From Lingula anatina (taxonomy: Eukaryota > Brachiopoda > Lingulata > Lingulida > Lingulidae): DNA of 64,000 nucleotides. Below are positions 1 through 20,500 of this stretch, one piece after another (positions within the stretch are counted from its first letter, which is position 1; the number at the start of each line of letters is the position of its first letter). The notes beneath the pieces were generated by a model. The model saw only the letters and a program-made list of their open reading frames with translations. It did not search any database and was not told the origin of the DNA. Both the position numbers and the translations under genes were made by a program. Location of the stretch: the NCBI RefSeq assembly GCF_001039355.2, contig NW_019775624.1, positions 681,714 to 745,713 of the forward strand, given 5' to 3'.

Positions 1-385
1 GTTAAACAGTTTTTTGTGAAAATTTAATTTTTCACATATTGGCATTTTCAAGGTGTGACTTTAAAGTTCCATGATCTTGAAGACTTTTGCTTGTCACATT
101 TTCTGAATGTCCATGTTACTAATATTTTATTAATAACATTTGATTGTCATTATGCTGTTAAACATTATTTAATGTTGTATCAAAATTTGAAGAAATCCCT
201 ATTTTGGGCACTGCTCCTATGATGACCATTTAAGGTAAATCATGTCACTTACTGTTCTCAAACTTATAGGAAAGAAACATTGGACTAAAATACAGCTTCA
301 ATAGGCAGTCTGTTTGGTAAATTTTTCTGGCAATTTAACAGTTTTTTGTGAAAATTTAATTTTTCACTTATTTGCATCTTTATTT
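1..385. repeat. Direct repeat of about 46 bp in an intron
   Basis: The block at 3-47 (ACAGTTTTTTGTGAAAATTT and following) recurs almost unchanged at about 337-381, just before the acceptor of the first visible receptor exon. The roughly 330-bp spacing suggests a small old tandem duplication in the intron. No other feature is seen in 1-458. Confidence 0.55.
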
Positions 386-458
386 TCTGTTCTTTGTCTG
401 TACATTTGACAGCTTTGCTGCCTTGTCTTTCTTTTTTATTATTTTGAATTTTGTGCAG

Positions 459-7623
<7,165 letters not shown>

Positions 7624-8449
7624 ATCAGCTAAACAAACAATATTTTCCAGTATTTTCATTCCTTTTTATTGTGTCGAAGTCTGGCAGTTTGATCTAGAAG
7701 GATCAATTTGCTGCTTTTCATTTAATATATCAGCAGTGGACAAATGACTTGGGTGTTTCTAAAAGTACATCTTAATGTACATTGGTAACAAATACTTTTT
7801 ATACTGAGTACAAAGTACAACCCCTGTGAAGGAAATTATTCTGAAATCTTTTTGAAAAGTTTATAGGCATTTTTCCACATTGAGAAATGTGACCTGCTGT
7901 GTTCATCAAACACTTAAATCTGTGCTGCCTAATTTCAAAGTTTTTTTATTTTTTTATTTTTAATTTCAAAGTCACACTTACTGTGATCAAGAAGTCATTT
8001 TGAGTTCATGATAACCACATTCACAGCATATCTTAAGGGCAATATATAAGGCAAAGTCTTCCAGTATTATAACTAGAAAATAGTTTTATATATCCTCTTC
8101 TATGGTTTTGAAGCAGTATTGTATTTTTTATAGAATTTTGAATTTCACCTTTGTGGCTAGGAAATGTACAAACAGGAACTAACTGCTCTTAACTGTATGA
8201 TCATTTCCCATACAAGAGCCATTTTGTTTTTATGCATTTTTTATTGGAGAAAATATTTGCTAAAAAGCCATTCTAAAATATTTTGCCGTGGAAAGAAGTA
8301 CACATATCATATGTCATTTAGGGTAATTTTATGCATTATTCGAATGTATTGTGCATCTTCCCTTACTAGAAGTTTGTACTCATTTCGTACTTGCAACTGT
8401 ATTGTTTATTGTTATCAATTCAAATGGAGTGGCTTGAAAAAGAGTACTT

Positions 8450-8455
8450 AATAAA
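8450..8455 (+). terminator. Candidate poly(A) signal of the receptor gene
   Basis: AATAAA about 830 bp after the stop codon. A second AATAAA at 9016-9021 could serve a longer 3' UTR. Confidence 0.45.
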
Positions 8456-9381
8456 ACGAAAGTCTCATTGGAAGACACAAGATGGTGCAATATGTTTCTG
8501 AAAGCTACATTGTTTGTGATAAAGATTTTCTGGCTCATCTCTATAGAAAGCTAACATGTCTGTATATTTTGAAGATGTTGGTGCTCTTTTTGATACCTAG
8601 TAATTAATTAAAATGGTGTACTTTTAAAAATGCATGGTAGTTCAAGTGTAAGATAATAATTGAATTTGCATTGTGAGCCAGAGGCTTGCGCTTTTTATTT
8701 GGGCTTGAAGTATGGATTTTGGGAAGTTGAGCAGTGTCACTTGAGCGAATGTCTGCAACCTGAATAGTGGCAATATTCTGAGTAATCTTGTGGTAGCATA
8801 TCAACACAGTCTCATTTGTTTACACATACATTGAATGAGAAAATAAGTCGACTTATCAAACAGCTTAATGTTTAGAGACTTAAGGCCATTTTACTACTTA
8901 TTTAGAAAAATGCTCTACAATTTTAGCATTGAATATTATTTGTATTATATTTAATCACTAGCACCTGGACATAACAACGACTGGCCATTTTCATTTTTTG
9001 TCAATGCCTGGTTTCAATAAAAGAAAATATTTTGGAGACCTGTTGTCAGTTATTTCATTTTATCACATTTCATAATGTCTGTGAAATTTGGGCATCCTTA
9101 TTTTAAAGGCAGAGAGGGAATGTCTGAAACCAATGATTACTTTACACAGGGATTATCTTTCAAACTTCAGCCATGAATATTTTGGAGCATTTCAGCATCA
9201 GTCATGGAATAGCCTGATTTGGATGCCCATCATTATTATTAAGCATTATTGAAATTGGAGGAAAGATATATTTTATTTTACAAGAAAGTTGAAGAACTCT
9301 CTACATTATAAATTGTGTTGTTTTCAACACAGATTCCACATCTTTATAGTCTTAAGTAGACTGAAATTCTTTCAATTTCTT

Positions 9382-9387
9382 TTTATT
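9382..9387 (-). terminator. Candidate poly(A) signal of HMG20
   Basis: TTTATT on the + strand reads AATAAA on the - strand, about 135 bp beyond the predicted HMG20 stop codon. Confidence 0.45.
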
Positions 9388-9519
9388 GCAATCATCAGAC
9401 TGTCGATGCTATTCAGTAATTTATCTTTCCAAATGTACAGCTGGCCTGCGTGTCCCATTTGATTTCCTGTTTGATCTTGACATTTGAATACTTCACCAGA
9501 AATTCACTGCCTCTTTGGG

Positions 9520-10976
9520 TCATAACTTGTCACTACAAGAGAAAAAAGTTAAATTGTCCGATTTGTTAGGAGGCAATCAACAACTGACACTAGGCATTTT
9601 TTATAATCTAAAAATTCTAAAATTCATTTTTTAACTATCGCACCACTCATGTTTCTAAAAAAGAAAAAAAACCTGGACAAAGCATACCTCTCAAAGTTGA
9701 GCCTCCCAACAATCTCCCTCACAGTGGCAATCAATGCCTCATTCTCTTGCGGCGTATCCAGTATAATGGAGTGGAGTTTGGCCATGTATGTATCCACAGT
9801 TTCCAGGCTTGGAACCTCATTAGAGCCTGCAACAATAAAAATGTTGTCTCAGCATTGCTACAGTGCACACAAATCATAGGTATACACACAAATTCTAGGA
9901 ATGTATTATTGAAAGAAATCATAATGTAAACTGAGCACACCTACATTACAACAGATGAGGTGCTTGTCTTGTATGAAATTACCCGGATATAATAGAGGGT
10001 AGCTGTCTTGCCACTTTCCAAACTCTGGCAGTGGTAAGGGTGTAAACATTTCTTCACATTTAAGAAAAAAATATATTAACAGTGTTTATTATTATAGGCA
10101 TATTAGGTGACTGCCATATGCTTCCACTGAAAGGATAGACATGAAAGACAAAATCATGCCTTTGAAAATAGACATTTTATTTATATGAATAATTTTTGTA
10201 TTGAAATTCACATGTGATATCTTACCTGGTAAAGGTACTGCTGCAAAATTAGTAGTAAGTATACTCCTCAGGTTCTCTAGGTGCTGTTGGAGAGCCATGT
10301 TGTTGTTCCTCTGCTGAACAGCATCTACTTCCAGTTTCTCAATCGCTTGCTTCATATTCTCTATGTGCTTACTGAGGATTGCATTTTGTTCTTCATACTC
10401 TGTGTTTTGTTTGCGCAGCTGCCTCAGTTCCACTTCCCTTGCTGAAAACACATACAATGTGAAGGTAAAATTATGATCAATGGACAGAATTAAACTTGAC
10501 AATAGGTAATTGATGTGATTTCTTACATTTCTGATCTTGAGAAACGCTGTCTAGCTGGTTAGCTTTCTAAATCTAAAATTGACAATTCACGCAGATTTGT
10601 GCATGGCTGCACACTCAAACAAAATGATATTAATAATAATTAGACTAAAAATCAATCACATTGTAAATATATATTGAAATATTTCAAATGAACTTATCAA
10701 GTATATCTAATTCCCTACCTCTGTTGTGATCTAAAAATTCTTCAGTGAAAATAGGAATATCAAAGGCTGGTATATGCCCTTCATCCTTCATTATGTTTTC
10801 TGTCAGCAACTGGAAATTTCAAAAAAATTGTACCTCAGACATGAGCTTGTATTTTTATTAATGAGCCATACAAGTTAAAAGATGGAAAAACAGAATAACA
10901 TAGCAAACCACAGTCAGTGTCAGTATTTCAAAGTCAAACTACATTAACTCTAAACCATAATATTAAAATGAATACT

Positions 10977-11062
<86 letters not shown>

Positions 11063-13162
11063 GGAAGTTATCATAATAAAATGTATATTCACAGGCAGAA
11101 ACAAAAAGTCCTGAATGTTAATTGTATGCATCAATGCAGTATACATCCTATCCTTAACTGACTCAACTGAATGCCAGGCAACGTTACAGTTCTAAAGCTT
11201 ACCTCCACACCAGAGCCATTTAATGCAGAATGGTTACTATCATTTTCTTCTGCAAGTTCACCTGAAACAAAATATCATACAAAATACTGTCCTCATGAAA
11301 TTTGGGTAACATGAAAGTTTGGATTTTTTCTAAGGATAATTTACTGCATAGAAACTGTTATTTTTAACTATTCTTATTTCAGCTATGAATGTTATCACCC
11401 ATGTTATGCACATGAAGTTGTAATTTTTTTTTCCATATTCAGATTTTGCACTTGAATTTCAATGTTTCAGAAAGAGGTATCATTCCCTGAGGAAGGTGTC
11501 TAGTGAGACACCGAAATGTTGAAGTGCAAATAACTCTGAATTTAGCTGTTGTTTGAAGAAACTACGATTTTCTAATTCCAGTATTTGCTTGCTTACTTTT
11601 GGCTTTCTTTTCCTGCTGTTTCTTAAAGGCTTTGTACGCCTCTGTCTGGTGGTATGCCTCCAGTTCCTTCAGGTACCTTGCCTTGTCTCTCTCCGCATCA
11701 TCTAGATATCTCTACAAATTGAACAAAAATTTGAAGTGATTTTTCAATCCTTAAATTTTGAACAGATCTTAAATAATAAATATTTATTCATTTGTATTGG
11801 TTGTAAAATTTTAAGTTGTCATTGAATTTTGATTTTTCTGTGTTATATTTAAAGAAAAAACATGATTGACTAGAAAAAATATATCTATACGTGATAATGA
11901 TGAAAAAACAGACTACTGTTAATCTGTTAGTAAATCAATATGGTAATATCCAACAACACCTGCTTGTCATGCTGCGTCATTTTACTCCATTCATTTCCTA
12001 ACATTTTGGTGATTTCTGAAAATGATAAGGTAGGATGCTCTGCCCTGAATTTGTCCCGTCTTTCGTTCAGAAATCTTATGTACCCTGTCAATGGCTGCCT
12101 TGGTGCATTCACATCTTTTAATTTCTTTCTTTTCTTGCCTTTAGGCCAGCCTCCCTTTAAGACCTTTTTCTGAAATGAAGAATAAGAGCATAAGCAGAGA
12201 ACTTGACTGTTAACAGTTCAAGCACTTTTTACCAACAATTCAAAATAACATTATCCTGTGAACCATGGCTTCCATGTTCTTACTCTGGCCATTTAAAATA
12301 ATTACATATATGAGTATACAACAGGTATTATTTTTTCGCATTGAGTTGAGTGAAATCATTTTTCTCAATAATGAAAATGGGATAAAAATGCCTGTCTTAG
12401 TGTTTACCTCAGGTACCTCTGTCTCCTGTAGTTCTGCCACTGGTTGGGAGTTAGAATCTTGGTCTAACAGTTGCACTAAAATTTAAAGGCTAATGTCTTA
12501 TTTACTTTATCCATTTAAACAGGGCATTAAATAATCCTCCAATTACATGTATCTTAATTATCAATATATGTAAAACAGACAGACCCCATGATCAAACTAA
12601 AAAATTATAGAAGTAATCCATTCAGAATATTTTTTTAACATTATGGAAAAGAGACACTTAAATACATGCCCAAACAATGAATCTCAATTTTTATGCCAAG
12701 AGTTATTATTTACTGACCTTGTGTAATGTCTTGTGACACAAACTGTGGGTTACTGAGGGAAGACTGGGTGTGACTAGTGTTGAAGGCAGTACCGCCTGTG
12801 GATAGACTGAAAACAGACCCAGAAAGTCTCATTTCTGTCACAGTAATAGTTTTATCACTTTCAAGTTAAATAGAATATGACAGTAAATGACAACTGAGTT
12901 CAAAAGGAGGTGTTTAAACTATCAGTGAGTGCAGACAACAATATCATCTTGGCTACATGAAATTAACTTTTGAATAATATCAGCTCTATGATGTAGCATT
13001 AAAAAGTTGCAAGGTTTAATATACATCATTTACAGGAAATACTTACACAGCATCCACAGTTAAATCACTGCCTTCTTTGGATACTTCATCATCAAAGTTG
13101 TCAAAATTGTAGGCAGAAACATTAGGAAGGATACCAGAAGATGAATTTGTACCCAGATCCAT
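9520..13162 (-). CDS. HMG20A: HMG20A/B (iBRAF/BRAF35) ortholog
   Basis: Ten coding exons on the - strand: 13162-13047 (ATG), 12806-12718, 12475-12408, 12169-11960, 11711-11597, 11261-11203, 10809-10719, 10441-10226, 9826-9688 and 9532-9520 (TGA). All splice phases agree, giving 371 residues (human HMG20A is about 347). Order: a Ser/Asn-rich N-terminus; a basic segment ([12 protein letters not shown]); an HMG box from about residue 104 ([29 protein letters not shown]); the conserved [11 protein letters not shown] motif; a coiled coil beginning [13 protein letters not shown]; and a C-terminal segment containing LHSIIL and [10 protein letters not shown]. The vertebrate relatives bind LSD1-CoREST-type repressor complexes and regulate neuronal genes; a nuclear chromatin role is inferred. 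The last 13-nt exon is the least certain part; without that splice, the frame adds 19 residues after the donor. Confidence 0.93.
10980..11059. repeat. (TA)n microsatellite, about 40 units
   Basis: An uninterrupted TA run in an HMG20 intron. The short reading frames through it on both strands are artefacts. Confidence 0.95.
11487..11572. repeat. Foldback repeat family, right half
   Basis: Matches 58819-58902 at roughly 75% by eye. Shared blocks are GTGAGACA, GAAAT(G/A)TTG, ATAACTCTGA and the arm GTTGTTTGAAGAA. It lies in an HMG20 intron. Confidence 0.55.
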
Positions 13163-14538
13163 GACTAGGAAGTTCACTCAGCTGCAATAGGTGCAACTAT
13201 ACTGCCTGAAATAAAATGATTAGATTTAAAAACATAATCTAGCAATAGCTCTTAAAGCCAAGAATGTAAGTCACACTTACTTTTTAAAAACAAGACAAAA
13301 ATAATAAAAATTTCAACTCTTTTCCTTCACCACATGGCAATTTTTTTTTTTACAAAAGTTTGGAGTTTGATCCAGCTTTTGAGTGCTAAGTTTCTAATTC
13401 TTTTAGGAAATGTACCTTGGTAATAAATGGGAATATTGCTGACATTTCAATGGCTTTTTAGTTGATACATAAGATTAAAAAGACATGTCAGTATTTCAAC
13501 TACTTACAGCTCAAAATGCAATTTTGATTGAGTTGCTGGTATTAATTAAGGTAGTCCAGTGTATACCACATTAATCCATGTGACATTTTTCGCTCACAGT
13601 GACATTAAGAATCTGTGTTAAGAGTGGGACGGTGGTGCAGGACTGAAGCAGTCACGTTTATGTCAACATTATCGAACATATTAATGAGCTGTCATTTGAC
13701 TTTTGTCACCACTAGGGACACTGCCACATGACCTTCGGTAGCACGAAGTTACATGCTCCACGTTTTCTGTAACGTACTATACTGTGCTATAACGGATGAA
13801 TGATAGACGTAACAGTACATATCAGAAAGCGTAAATATGAGTGCTAACATATGAAACTGTCACGCATTGGTGCTTTCACTCACTTCAGTTTTCATGACTA
13901 AGGTTATTTATTCTCAACAGAAGCTTGTACTGGATGTGAATTTTAACGTGCAGTACTGATAACAGATTTTTATTAATAATGTCCCCAATCGCAGGTCATC
14001 TCAACAACCATTTAACTCTCTGGCACCTTAGGTGTTATCAGACACCACACATTACCTACCGGCAAAAACCATGTGCACTTGTTTTGGTTTTCAATTCACA
14101 GTAGAGGGGTCTTACAAATGTGGTTCCAACATGGACGACAGCAAGGCCGCGTATGAATTTATAACGCAGTATGTAAAAAAAATCCAAATTTACAGCCTTA
14201 AATACATATTTTGACGCAATTTTGATGACAAAAACTGTTAGATACATTTCTTTTTGCTTAGATTATTCACAAAAATGTGAGGTGATTGATAAATGATCCA
14301 CACTGTTGGACTCTTTTGTGCGTGGGCATGTGTAGTAAATTGGTTGCCAAAAATAAACATGTCAGCCTCCTTGCAGGCGGAAATTTGACCTTTCTCTTCG
14401 TTTTAACCACCCAAAGCCGGGAAGTACAAACAGTAAGTATTTTTTTCACCAATGGATTTATTGCCACTTTTATCAATGTCGTTTCACTGCCGAAAAGTGA
14501 CTCATCAAAATATGAAAAGTGTACATCCAATAATTATT
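13163..14538. promoter_or_regulatory. Divergent HMG20 / PEAK 5' region
   Basis: On the - strand an acceptor ending TATTTCAG lies upstream of the HMG20 start (exon edge about 13204). A good - strand donor (GTAAGTA) near 13501-13507 suggests a 5' UTR exon starting further right. On the + strand a perfect donor (ACA followed by GTAAGT) at 14432/14433 is a candidate end of the PEAK 5' UTR exon, since the coding exon has an acceptor at 22985. Both transcripts would start between about 13.6 and 14.4 kb. This is inferred from splice signals only; no TATA box or other core element stands out. Confidence 0.4.
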
Positions 14539-17500
14539 CTCTTAGTTTTATTACAACTTACAACAAAATGTTATTGACACTTCTGTTGGACTACTACGGT
14601 AACCTATAATTTAAATGCTGGTCCTTCTCCTTCATGGTTTTGTTTGTAAAGCACAAATAGAAAACGTGATTTATGGTAGCTGAAAGATGCTCCCATTTTT
14701 GACAATATAGATCTACTGGTACAACTTCACCTCTACTTAAGATCAAGGCCGTTTTAAAATTTATGTGTTTTTCAATTTTATATTCATCAATCAAGGTGAC
14801 AACCTGAATGTTACTTTATGCAGGTATAAAGCAGCATCATTTCATCTTCACTGGCACTTAACCACTGAACAAGCTTGCTTCTCAAGGGATGTAATATTTC
14901 AGTTTTTCCTGATTTCAAGTTTTTAATTTTTGTTTTTTAACTTTTCAGGGATAATTGCACAACATCGTCAATTTTCAGCCCCCCTCCCCCCCCCCCCTAC
15001 AGATCACATTACTGCTCTCACCATGATACCAAATTGCTTGTCATGGGGTTTACAAAGAGTATGTTCACAATGAATCTATTGTACTACATGTACATGTAGC
15101 TATTGCAGGGACTCCACGGGGACTCTCACTGAATGCAATCAGATTTACAGACTAACACGTGTATTCTTATAATCACCCACTTTTCTATATTTTACTCAAG
15201 GCCTGGAGGAGGCGTGTTAGACTATTAATCTTATTGCATTTAGCAAGAGTCCCCGCCCCCGTGTAGTTAGTGCGCAGTAGCTAGTACGATAGATTCTTTG
15301 TGAATGCACCATAAGACTTGAGAATCCCATGTCTCAATTTTCCCTTACTATGTTCATGCATACAGTAGATTCCCCATAACTTATTTATCACCAATCATAT
15401 TAACTAGTAACTGAGTTTTTCTTTGGTAGATGTATATATGCTGAAATCAATATGAACATCTTCCAACTTGAATTTATACCTGTAACTTGTGCAAATTTTT
15501 TTTGTCCCTTAGTGTTCAAGCTATGTGGAGTGTTCTGTATATATAATACTAGTAGTTAAAAGGAAGAATGATGTTGCATAATGTCCCATGGCACTTAAGA
15601 GAAAGGAAAGTGACAATCTAATTCATCAGCCTTAGGCAAATTTATAGACCGGAAGTATGTTCCTGAATCCATATTGCCACAAAATCTAGTAGACAAAGAC
15701 TTCTTTGAGCAGGATTATATAACATTTTTGGTAAATTTTTAAATTTTAAAGATTTATACATAACACATTTTAAATAAGTCATAATGGACAGCTTAAATCT
15801 ACCACATTAATTACTGATTATTGATTTAGTCAGCTAATAGTTATGACATATACATCTGTTCAGAAATTGGTTTCTGTTGGGGCTCTTTGAAATGACACAT
15901 AAAATCATTAAAATTTAAGATGTAAAAATAGAAATTATTAATTAGCAAGTTTAAAAAAGATGCACAGTTGAATTACAAATTAGAGTGGAAATGGGGAAAA
16001 AGGAAAGAATCTTTTAAAAAAACTCTTTCTGTTTTTAAATGTAAATTCCCTTGTTGCTTGGTAGAAAATTAGCAAACATTCTGGACATTGCTGGTTGATC
16101 CCTGTAAAATATAAATATGTCGTTCAGCATATGGAGATAAAAGCTGTCTTTATGTACTAGTAGGTTATTAACTGTGTTAGCCTGTCTCCTGTCCAGACAG
16201 TAATTTGCCAGTGATTGATTAACATATGAATCACGCAAATTGACTGCATATGTAACCTTCCTGATATACTAGATAGAACATCCTTATAATAATGATTTTC
16301 CTTGGACTTTTGAAGTTTATTAAGTTTATACTGAAATTCAATATCCCTGCAGCATATGTCCAGAAATAAGTGCCCATTGGTCTGTTTTTATGCTTAAGCC
16401 TTATAAAGCTAAAGGTACATAAAATGCTAATGACATTTATTGTCTTGTTTTTTTCTTTGATTGCTCTTGTTATTATGCCATTGATATTGAATGCCAGCTG
16501 GTTCTATCTTATCACATCAGTGATCAATTTGTTCTTAAGTAGGAGTGCTAATACCAAAGCACTTATTATCGTGAAATTTCCAATAGTATTGATTTGCTTT
16601 GTTCTACTGTTTAATATAGTGTAATAAAGCTTTTAAGGTGGTATTTTATATGAATTAATTTCTTATTATTAGTATTTGGTTGTCTGAAACCAAGTTTAAA
16701 AAAAAGATAGATAAAATGAATTAATGTTGTTTTTATGGAAGTAAAAATTTAATAACTCTTCTTCTAAATTGTGATTTTTGAATAAAAGTGAGTAGCTTTT
16801 CTTATTTGACATTTCATAACACCAGAAGATGTCTGATGGAAAAGAAAGTTAAAAGTAAAATTTCATATGGTTATATATTTATTATAACAAATCCAAAGAA
16901 AATACCATCTAAATTAAGTGTTCTTGTAGCGATACATAAATCCATTTTGCCATATTATTTGATGTCAAGATTAGAGTAGAATTAGAAAAGCATGGTGATT
17001 TTTTTCACCCCAAAGAAGAAAAAAGGCTGATTAAGACGACTATAATTTATGTTATTTTTATAAATCTATTTTATTAAAGTGTGGGTGCCAGCATTGAATG
17101 GCAGTCAATACTTTGACTCACAACTGAAAAAGTATCGACATGTGGTTCAGCTGACTTGCGCTAGTAATAGCAAAGTGGTTGCCATTGATCCAGTGACTCA
17201 TTCTTCATCAACATATGTTTGGGCTCTATTGAATATTCATTTATCATGAGTTTAGTGGGGACTGGGGACAACATTATGGGTTAGCTGCAGTTGTGTTGTA
17301 TTGAAAGGCTTCTTATATAGATTAGCAGGCTATTAAGATACCTTGGAAAGGTAGGTTGATGAAGGAAAATTTTTATATAAAAGTAGTAGATGTTGAACAT
17401 AACTGACATAGAATGTTGGTTTGAAGAGAAGTATAAGTCTTAAGAGGTGATGTGGCAAAGCATAAAGAATGACAAATGGCATGCATTTGAATTTTGAACA

Positions 17501-20500
17501 CACATACCTGAAAAAGAATGACGTCATAATCCCTTTGTTTCTTTTAAGTGTCTTAATCATACGATAATAATGTAATTTTACATTCATTGTCTCAAGGATT
17601 ATTGAAAACCATAGTCATTAGTGGTTTATCATGATATAAGATATAGGAGTACTCGAAACCATCAGTATTTTGAAAAATAATTTTGTCGTCTATGCATTTA
17701 TGAGTGATGCATTAAGAGTTTTAGGCTCACCAGGGTCTTCTATAGTTTTACACATTTGTTGTGATATATCGCACTTCTAAATGTCCTTCTTCCTCAGTTT
17801 CCTCTTTGAAAATGTGGTCACAAGTAGTCATTTTCCATCTTGTGTTGGTTTCACCTTTCTCATAAGAGTTACCCACATCATGTGGTATCATTTTGTTAAA
17901 TTCTGCAATCCACCAGTGTTTTAAGTGAAAAAACAGTCACTAACTGTTATATGTACTAGTACATATATAATATTGTTAGAAGATAGTGGTAAATGTAAGT
18001 CAGAAGACTGATCATTCTTATCCACCACAGCTGCTTTTAAATTTGACACTTCCCTTTTGAAACAGGAAGTATTATGACATGTGATAGGGTACCTGAATGA
18101 TGTGTTTACCTTTATGTCAGAGACTTGAAATATTTGGGACTTAGTCATTGGCGAATTTGCATTTGAATGTCTGCCCTATTTCATTATTCCCTGAGCTCTG
18201 TACTAGTACTTTATTTGGAACATGACCTTATCAAGACCCCAAACCCACAGGTAAGATTATTTTAGTTTGATGAAGAAGGGAAAAAGAATGTATTTTACCT
18301 ATCGAGTTGAATTTAATGGAAGAAACTTCAGGTAAAGTAGTCATGGAAAGTCTAGTTTTCCTATGTTGTATGTGAAACAGAGAAGTGTTTTATTTCAAGT
18401 GTGCAAGTAGGGTGACAAAACCATACTAAGGTCAAGCAGAAATGGATAATGAAATTCAAGATAAGAAACTTTAACTGAATGACTCAATTTTAGAATTTGA
18501 TACTGATTGTAAGAGGCCAAGATATTTGATATTATTTAGCTGAGTCTTATGTGAGTGACTAGGATACATTTACGCTATACTTGGATTTACAAAGCTATTA
18601 GAATGCACTCAAAGTATCAGTTTGTCCTGTTTCACCTTTGAGGCAGATTTCATGTCTTCAGGATGACTTACATTTATACACACTTCCTGTATTATATTAT
18701 CAGTGGGTAGCCTTGCAGGTATGGTAATGGTGTACAATATCCACTAGAATATAGTAGTTTCAAAGGAAAATGGATTATTTTTTACTTTGATTTGTTATAG
18801 TTTTGTACTAGTATGCTTGAATGTTATTTGCTTATGTGCAGGAGACATGAACAATTTTCAGTTAAATGGGCATGCATTCACACACGCACACACACACATG
18901 CATGTAGATGTACACACACACTCTCTCTCCAATTTTTAAATGGTCCATTTCACATCTAGGCATAAAGAGAGGTAACGAAGAACTTGGGGTTATGAATAAG
19001 TGGCAGGAGTGGCAAAAAACTTGAATGATAGATACATTAGTTTTTAGATCACTGCCCCCATGAATTTGTACACCCAGCACAGTTAGGGTGCCTCTTGTAT
19101 GGGTCATTTCTGATAAACCAAAGTGAGGTTTTGATAAACGATTAGACCTAGTGCCTAGTGGTTGTAAGTTTGTTGATCTTTCTGCAGGACCCAGGTTTAA
19201 TTTAGTCTAGAACAGCTGTGAGTAATTTGAGAATATATTCTTTTACTTTTAAAGCACCTAGTTAGTGCACCTCTTGCTACTTGCATTGAAAACAATGTGA
19301 AGGCAGAGCCATAGGAGTAAATGTCAGTGAAAATTTGTCTGTTGCAATGCACTTAACTGACTTTTAAAAATGACCAGTGATGACTAAAAGTCTTGTTGAA
19401 GGGTAAGTTTTCAACCATATTTTAGTGTCAAGAAATGGGTCCTATATCTGCCAATGGGAAGTAATGGTATAATATTTGAAATAATTTTCTGCAATATTTA
19501 CTTTATAGATATTGTCCCATAGTGAGAGGGTGCTTTTTGTGGTACACTCTTAATAAGTAACTTGGACATCTTTCTCTTTTGTTTCAATTCACAAGGAAAC
19601 TCTATCAGCCTATAGCACAGTTGCTGATGCTCATTGTTAATCAACCCAAGTGCATAGAGACAGTGCAATCTACCAAGTAAACAGTTAATTAGGGAAACTA
19701 ACACCGTTCACTGGATAAGCTAAGAGCATTCTGTCTGTGTTTCAGATTAGAAGAGACTGACTGGCTACAGTAAGGGCCACTGTCTGTGACTGTGTGTGGG
19801 TGGGCCCCTCAGAACTGGTATGAACTGATCCATTGCTAGGCCACTTGAAGAAGATGGTGCATGCATGTATGTATACTAATCATGTTATATTGCATGTATT
19901 CGGATGACTATAGGTGATCTAAAGGCATGCCCATTTTACTATTTTCCTACAGTAGTTTTTCTGCTTTATGGAAGGTATAAGCATGCTTTAGTACATCTTT
20001 CTTTTTCAATTGATACCCATCTGCTGTTAATTCTGTTGTTATTTAAGTCAGAAATTTTGTTTGAAAATGTCTGTTAAAGTGATTTTTGGGGGAAGTGTTT
20101 CCTGGAGGCTGTACAAGTCTGGATTTCATCTGTGTAGGGTCATAAGCTTTGATGTGGACAATCCTGCTGTAATGTAAATTGTACATGTATATATCCTGTT
20201 TTGGGGTCATAAAAAAGCTGTTTCACTTTCATTTTGTGGCCGAATTTTGTATAGAATTTCATGAAGAGGTTGAAATTGATTTAGATTACTGAGGTTAGTT
20301 AGTGAAAGATTAGGCCACATGCACCTGCATGGACTGTGAATAGAAACTAGGCTTTGTTTATTGGTGTAAGATCAGGCTATAAAGATGTATAATATATATA
20401 GATATTCATGTTAATCTAATTAAAGATTATGATAGCTCAGTGGTACAAATCTGTAATGCTACCACACAGAGGATGGAAATTTGGTTCTTGTCTGTCAAAT

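Larger units (their letters stand above)
7624..9519. other. Convergent 3' region of the receptor and HMG20 genes
   Basis: Contains the receptor 3' UTR with AATAAA at 8450-8455 and at 9016-9021. On the other strand it contains HMG20 3' UTR sequence with AATAAA complements at 9382-9387 and 9272-9277. Nothing else is recognisable. Confidence 0.6.

Noticed and set aside
10917-11146. Reading frames with Tyr-Ile runs on both strands
   Set aside because: Translations of a (TA)n microsatellite.
16370-16624. 84-residue hydrophobic reading frame, also at 26270-26524
   Set aside because: Preserved only because the region is the same locus in two haplotypes. There is no start context, splice signals or family resemblance, and it lies in an AT-rich intron.
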